A model generated the notes under the pieces. It was not told the origin of the DNA. It saw only the letters and a program-made list of their open reading frames with translations, and searched no databases. From the NCBI GenBank assembly GCA_040830705.1, contig JBFOME010000002.1, positions 62,001 through 126,000 on the forward strand: a stretch of DNA of 64,000 nucleotides, read 5' to 3'. The position numbers were made by a program, and so were the translations under genes. The stretch's first letter is position 1; each line of letters starts with the position of its first letter. The DNA is from Ruegeria_C sp040830705. Lineage in GTDB: Bacteria > Pseudomonadota > Alphaproteobacteria > Rhodobacterales > Rhodobacteraceae. Positions 61,290 through 64,000 of this stretch are shown here, one piece after another.

Positions 61290-62192
61290 ATGAGCCTTTG
61301 GATACCCGTCACCCTCGCCGCCGCGCTGTTTCAGACCGTGCGGTTCATGCTGCAAAAGACCCTCAGCACCGTGCGGTTGACGCCCGCCGGGGCGACCTTT
61401 GCGCGCTTTGCCTATTCCGCACCTCTGGTGGTGCTCGGCCTTGCGGCCTATCTGGCGATCACCGGCACGCCCTTGCCGCAATTGTCCGGGCGGTTCTGGA
61501 TGTTTGCCGCCATTGGTGGCACGGCGCAGATACTTGCCACGATCTGTGTCGTGGCCCTGTTCAAACAGCGCAACTTTGCGGTTGGGATCACCTTCAAGAA
61601 GACCGAAGTGATCCAGACGGCGCTGGTTGGACTGATCGTGCTGGGCGACAGCGTGTCGAGCGGTGGACTTGTAGCCATTCTTCTTGGGTTGACGGCGGTG
61701 TTTCTGCTGTCGAAAACGCCGGGCGGAGAGGGGCCCTGGTGGCGGCACCTGACCAACCGTGCCTCGATGTTGGGGCTGGGGTCAGGGATCCTGTTTGCGT
61801 TTTCGGCGGTCAGCTATCGCGGCGCGTCGCTGGATCTGGGTGACCTTGATCCGGTCTTTCGCGCCAGCGTGACACTGGCGGCGGTGACAAGCCTGCAAAT
61901 GATCGGCATGGCGCTCTGGCTGGCCTGGCGAGACCGGGCGGAGTTGCGGGCGGTCTGGGACACGCGCCGAACCGGCATCTTTGTCGGGTTGACCAGCATG
62001 GGCGGGTCATTTTGCTGGTTTCTGGCCTTCACGCTGCAAAACGCTGCCTATGTAAAGGCGCTCGGTCAGGTCGAGCTGGCCTTCAGCATCCTCGCCTCGA
62101 CGCTGTTCTTCCGTGAACGTATCAGCGGGCGCGAGATCGCCGGGATCGGCGTTCTCGCTCTGTCGATACTGGTTTTGATCCTGGCGATCTAA
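61290..62192 (+). CDS. EamA/DMT family transporter
   Basis: The 300-residue protein has ten TM helices in two EamA repeats, beginning MSLWIPVTLAAALFQTVRFM and ending GIGVLALSILVLILAI. KQRNFAVGITFKKTEVIQTA between helices is typical. The substrate is unknown. It starts 21 bases after the desaturase stop, so it is probably in the same transcript. It converges on the DEAD-box helicase gene with only 7 bases between the stops. Confidence 0.9.
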   Translation: MSLWIPVTLAAALFQTVRFMLQKTLSTVRLTPAGATFARFAYSAPLVVLGLAAYLAITGTPLPQLSGRFWMFAAIGGTAQILATICVVALFKQRNFAVGITFKKTEVIQTALVGLIVLGDSVSSGGLVAILLGLTAVFLLSKTPGGEGPWWRHLTNRASMLGLGSGILFAFSAVSYRGASLDLGDLDPVFRASVTLAAVTSLQMIGMALWLAWRDRAELRAVWDTRRTGIFVGLTSMGGSFCWFLAFTLQNAAYVKALGQVELAFSILASTLFFRERISGREIAGIGVLALSILVLILAI

Positions 62193-62199
62193 GCGGGCC

Positions 62200-63597
62200 T
62201 CAGGCCACCGATTGCTCGCGCCGCTCGGCGAAGCTCAGCGCGATGAAGCTAGGTAGGTGGTCGCCCATGCCCACAACTTTGTCGCGCCCCTTGTGATCGC
62301 GGCTGCGATTGCGGCCTTTGCTCTCACCAGATTTCTTGCCCCTGGTGTCGGCGACGGCAACCTTGCCGGCCTGCGCATTCTTTGCGGCCTGATCGGCGTC
62401 AGCCGTTTCGGTCTTGTCGGAGCTTTTCTTGGGCTTCTGGCTTTCAATCTTCAGCGGGCTTTCGACCCGGGGAATTTCTTTCTGAATCAGATTCTCAATC
62501 GCGCCGAGGTTTTTTTCGTCGCGCGGGATGCAGATCATCATAGCCTTGCCGTCGCGGCCGGCGCGGCCGGTCCGGCCGATCCGGTGGACATAATCCTCGG
62601 GGTGGCCAGGCACATCGAAATTGAAAACATGGCTGACGCTGGGAACGTCCAAGCCACGGGCGGCCACGTCAGAGGCCACCAAGATGCGTAGCGAGCCATC
62701 GCGGAACCCGTCCAGTGTCCTTGTGCGCTGGCTTTGATCCAGGTCACCATGGATCGGCGCGGCATCATAACCATATTTCTTGAGCGATTTCGCGACGATA
62801 TCCACATCCGTCTTGCGGTTGCAGAAGATGATGGCGTTGGTGCATTTCTCGCCTTCGGCATCGATCAACGACCGCAGCAGCCTGCGCTTCTCACTCGCCT
62901 CACGGTCACGGCGCGAGCCTTTGAATATCACCACACCCTGTTCGATGTTTTCCGAGGCGGTGGCCTGACGGGCCACCTCTATCCGTGCCGGGGCGCTGAG
63001 GAACGTGTTGGTGATCCGCTCGATCTCGGGTGCCATGGTGGCCGAGAAGAACAAGGTCTGGCGGGTGAAGGGCGTCAGCGAGAAGATGCGTTCGATATCG
63101 GGGATGAAGCCCATGTCGAGCATCCGGTCGGCCTCATCAACCACCATGATCTGCACGCCTGTCAGTAGCAGCTTACCGCGCTCGAAATGATCCAACAGAC
63201 GGCCCGGCGTGGCGATCAACACATCGACGCCCCGATCGATCAGCGCATCCTGCTCCTTGAACGACACGCCGCCGATCAGCAGGGCCTTGGTCAGTTTCAA
63301 GTGCTTGCTATAGGTGTCGAAGTTTTCGGCCACCTGTGCAGCCAACTCACGGGTGGGGCACAGAACCAGGCTTCGCGGCATCCGCGCCCGCGCCCGACCG
63401 CGCGCCAGTAGTGTGATCATCGGCAGGGTGAAGCTGGCGGTCTTGCCGGTGCCGGTCTGGGCGATGCCCAAGACATCACGCCCTTCGAGGGCCGCGGGTA
63501 TCGCGCCTTCCTGAATCGGGGTGGGGGTTTCGTAACCTGCTTCGGCAATAGCCTTGAGGACCTTCGGGTTCAGGTTCAGATCGTTAAACTTTGTCAT
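62200..63597 (-). CDS. DEAD-box ATP-dependent RNA helicase (RhlE-like)
   Basis: The 465-residue helicase has all core motifs: Q motif PTPIQEGAIPAAL, Walker A AQTGTGKT, VDEADRMLDMGF (DEAD), SAT in FFSATMAPEI, ARGLD and HRIGRTGRAGRDG. The C-terminal 90 residues are basic and low-complexity (KSSDKTETADADQAAKNAQA), typical of RhlE-like proteins that unwind structured RNA in ribosome assembly or decay. It is read alone. Confidence 0.94.
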   Translation of the reverse strand: MTKFNDLNLNPKVLKAIAEAGYETPTPIQEGAIPAALEGRDVLGIAQTGTGKTASFTLPMITLLARGRARARMPRSLVLCPTRELAAQVAENFDTYSKHLKLTKALLIGGVSFKEQDALIDRGVDVLIATPGRLLDHFERGKLLLTGVQIMVVDEADRMLDMGFIPDIERIFSLTPFTRQTLFFSATMAPEIERITNTFLSAPARIEVARQATASENIEQGVVIFKGSRRDREASEKRRLLRSLIDAEGEKCTNAIIFCNRKTDVDIVAKSLKKYGYDAAPIHGDLDQSQRTRTLDGFRDGSLRILVASDVAARGLDVPSVSHVFNFDVPGHPEDYVHRIGRTGRAGRDGKAMMICIPRDEKNLGAIENLIQKEIPRVESPLKIESQKPKKSSDKTETADADQAAKNAQAGKVAVADTRGKKSGESKGRNRSRDHKGRDKVVGMGDHLPSFIALSFAERREQSVA

Positions 63598-63777
63598 ATG
63601 CGTCCGATATATGCGGACACTAGACCTGGCCCGCGCGTCTTACGTTGTTGCCGGGTCCGGATGACCAGCGCGGTTCGCGCGCAACGGCTTGCGCGGCGGC
63701 ATAACAAAAACGCGAGCAGGGGTCAAACAAACATGCTTGAAGGACTGACTGGCACGCGATTGTCCTTGATGGTGCGC

Positions 63778-64000
63778 TAATCTGGCACCCAGTCGGGGAA
63801 GTGTTTCTGTCGCTTCCACTCCAGGCCAAGGTCGCGTGTCCTTAGCATCCCTTCGGCGGCCAGCGCGCTGCGCAAACGGTCGGTGTCGCCACAAACCTCA
63901 TCATAGAATCTTCTGAGACCCTCTTCGCCCTCTTCTTCTTCCAACGCGTTCAGCAACTCGTGCAGGGTGGCGCCGCCTTTCTTACGTGACCTGGCGGGCG
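63778..64000 (-). CDS. Unidentified protein, C-terminal part
   Basis: A frame on the - strand runs in from the right edge and stops at the TAG whose complement is at 63778-63780. The 73 visible codons read through a Glu-rich helix (LHELLNALEEEEGEEGLRRF) and end GLEWKRQKHFPDWVPD. The start lies outside the window. I recognise no family. The codon pattern is normal for this genome. The 180 bases between it and the helicase start (63598-63777) hold no other convincing gene. Confidence 0.7.

Noticed and set aside
63598..63780. 60-codon + strand frame in the gap upstream of the helicase gene
   Set aside because: It has no clear ribosome site, an Arg-rich composition, and lies in the promoter region of the helicase gene.

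Overview
The window comes from a high-GC alphaproteobacterium, most likely a marine Rhodobacteraceae (Roseobacter-group) strain. The grounds are the protein families, the gene order rlpA-like/dac/tmk/holB/tatD/MBL, tandem cyclophilins next to pgk, an H-NOX + diguanylate cyclase pair, and carnitine-type BKACE modules. I cannot name the species. No insertion sequence, prophage, integrase or CRISPR array was seen. The DNA reads as chromosomal with several accessory islands.

Region 1 (1-18.3 kb, all + strand). It opens with the end of a probable H-NOX sensor gene and its partner HNOBA-GGDEF diguanylate cyclase. Ten head-to-tail genes follow (1411-16762), many overlapping by a few bases. They encode a polyproline membrane protein, a membrane-anchored trypsin-like protease with a SrfA-like N-terminal domain, an SrfA-like protein, SrfB (actin/Hsp70-fold ATPase), SrfC (GTPase-like P-loop protein), a bitopic Sel1-like protein, a secreted SH3-like/vWA protein, an ABC ATPase, a MacB/FtsX-type permease, and a formylglycine-generating-enzyme-like protein without the catalytic cysteines. 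A peptidoglycan-binding protein and a strong terminator close the region. I read this as an envelope-spanning machine whose function is not known to me, and it is one of the two best candidates for an undescribed system.

Region 2 (18.4-27.1 kb). This is mostly housekeeping on the - strand: a CbiX-like chelatase, an AEC transporter, an overlapping series from a SPOR lipoprotein through D,D-carboxypeptidase, tmk, holB and tatD to an MBL hydrolase, then tRNA-Ser(UGA), a ferric-reductase-like membrane protein and a Tat-exported intradiol-dioxygenase-like protein.

Region 3 (27.2-44.9 kb). It holds an RND efflux pair, a GlxA-type AraC regulator with a BKACE enzyme and a class III aminotransferase, metG, a yqiJ/yqiK (flotillin) pair, a cupin, two MFS transporters, a YceI protein, a GNAT acetyltransferase and a DUF3179 protein.

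Region 4 (45.0-46.6 kb). Four tandem paralogues of about 107-113 residues carry an NHLP-type RiPP leader ending in Gly-Gly, followed by variable hydrophobic 25-31 residue cores with one cysteine at core position 5. No maturase or peptidase-exporter lies nearby. This is the second strong candidate.

Region 5 (46.6-64 kb). It contains two cyclophilins, pgk, a DUF465 protein, a LysR regulator, an EamA transporter, an aldo/keto reductase, and a carnitine catabolism module (GlxA/CdhR regulator, BKACE, carnitine dehydrogenase-thioesterase fusion, SDR). After these come a sulfotransferase, a LysR and an XRE regulator, a DUF2061 + fatty acid desaturase pair, another EamA transporter, a DEAD-box helicase and the 3' end of an unidentified gene.
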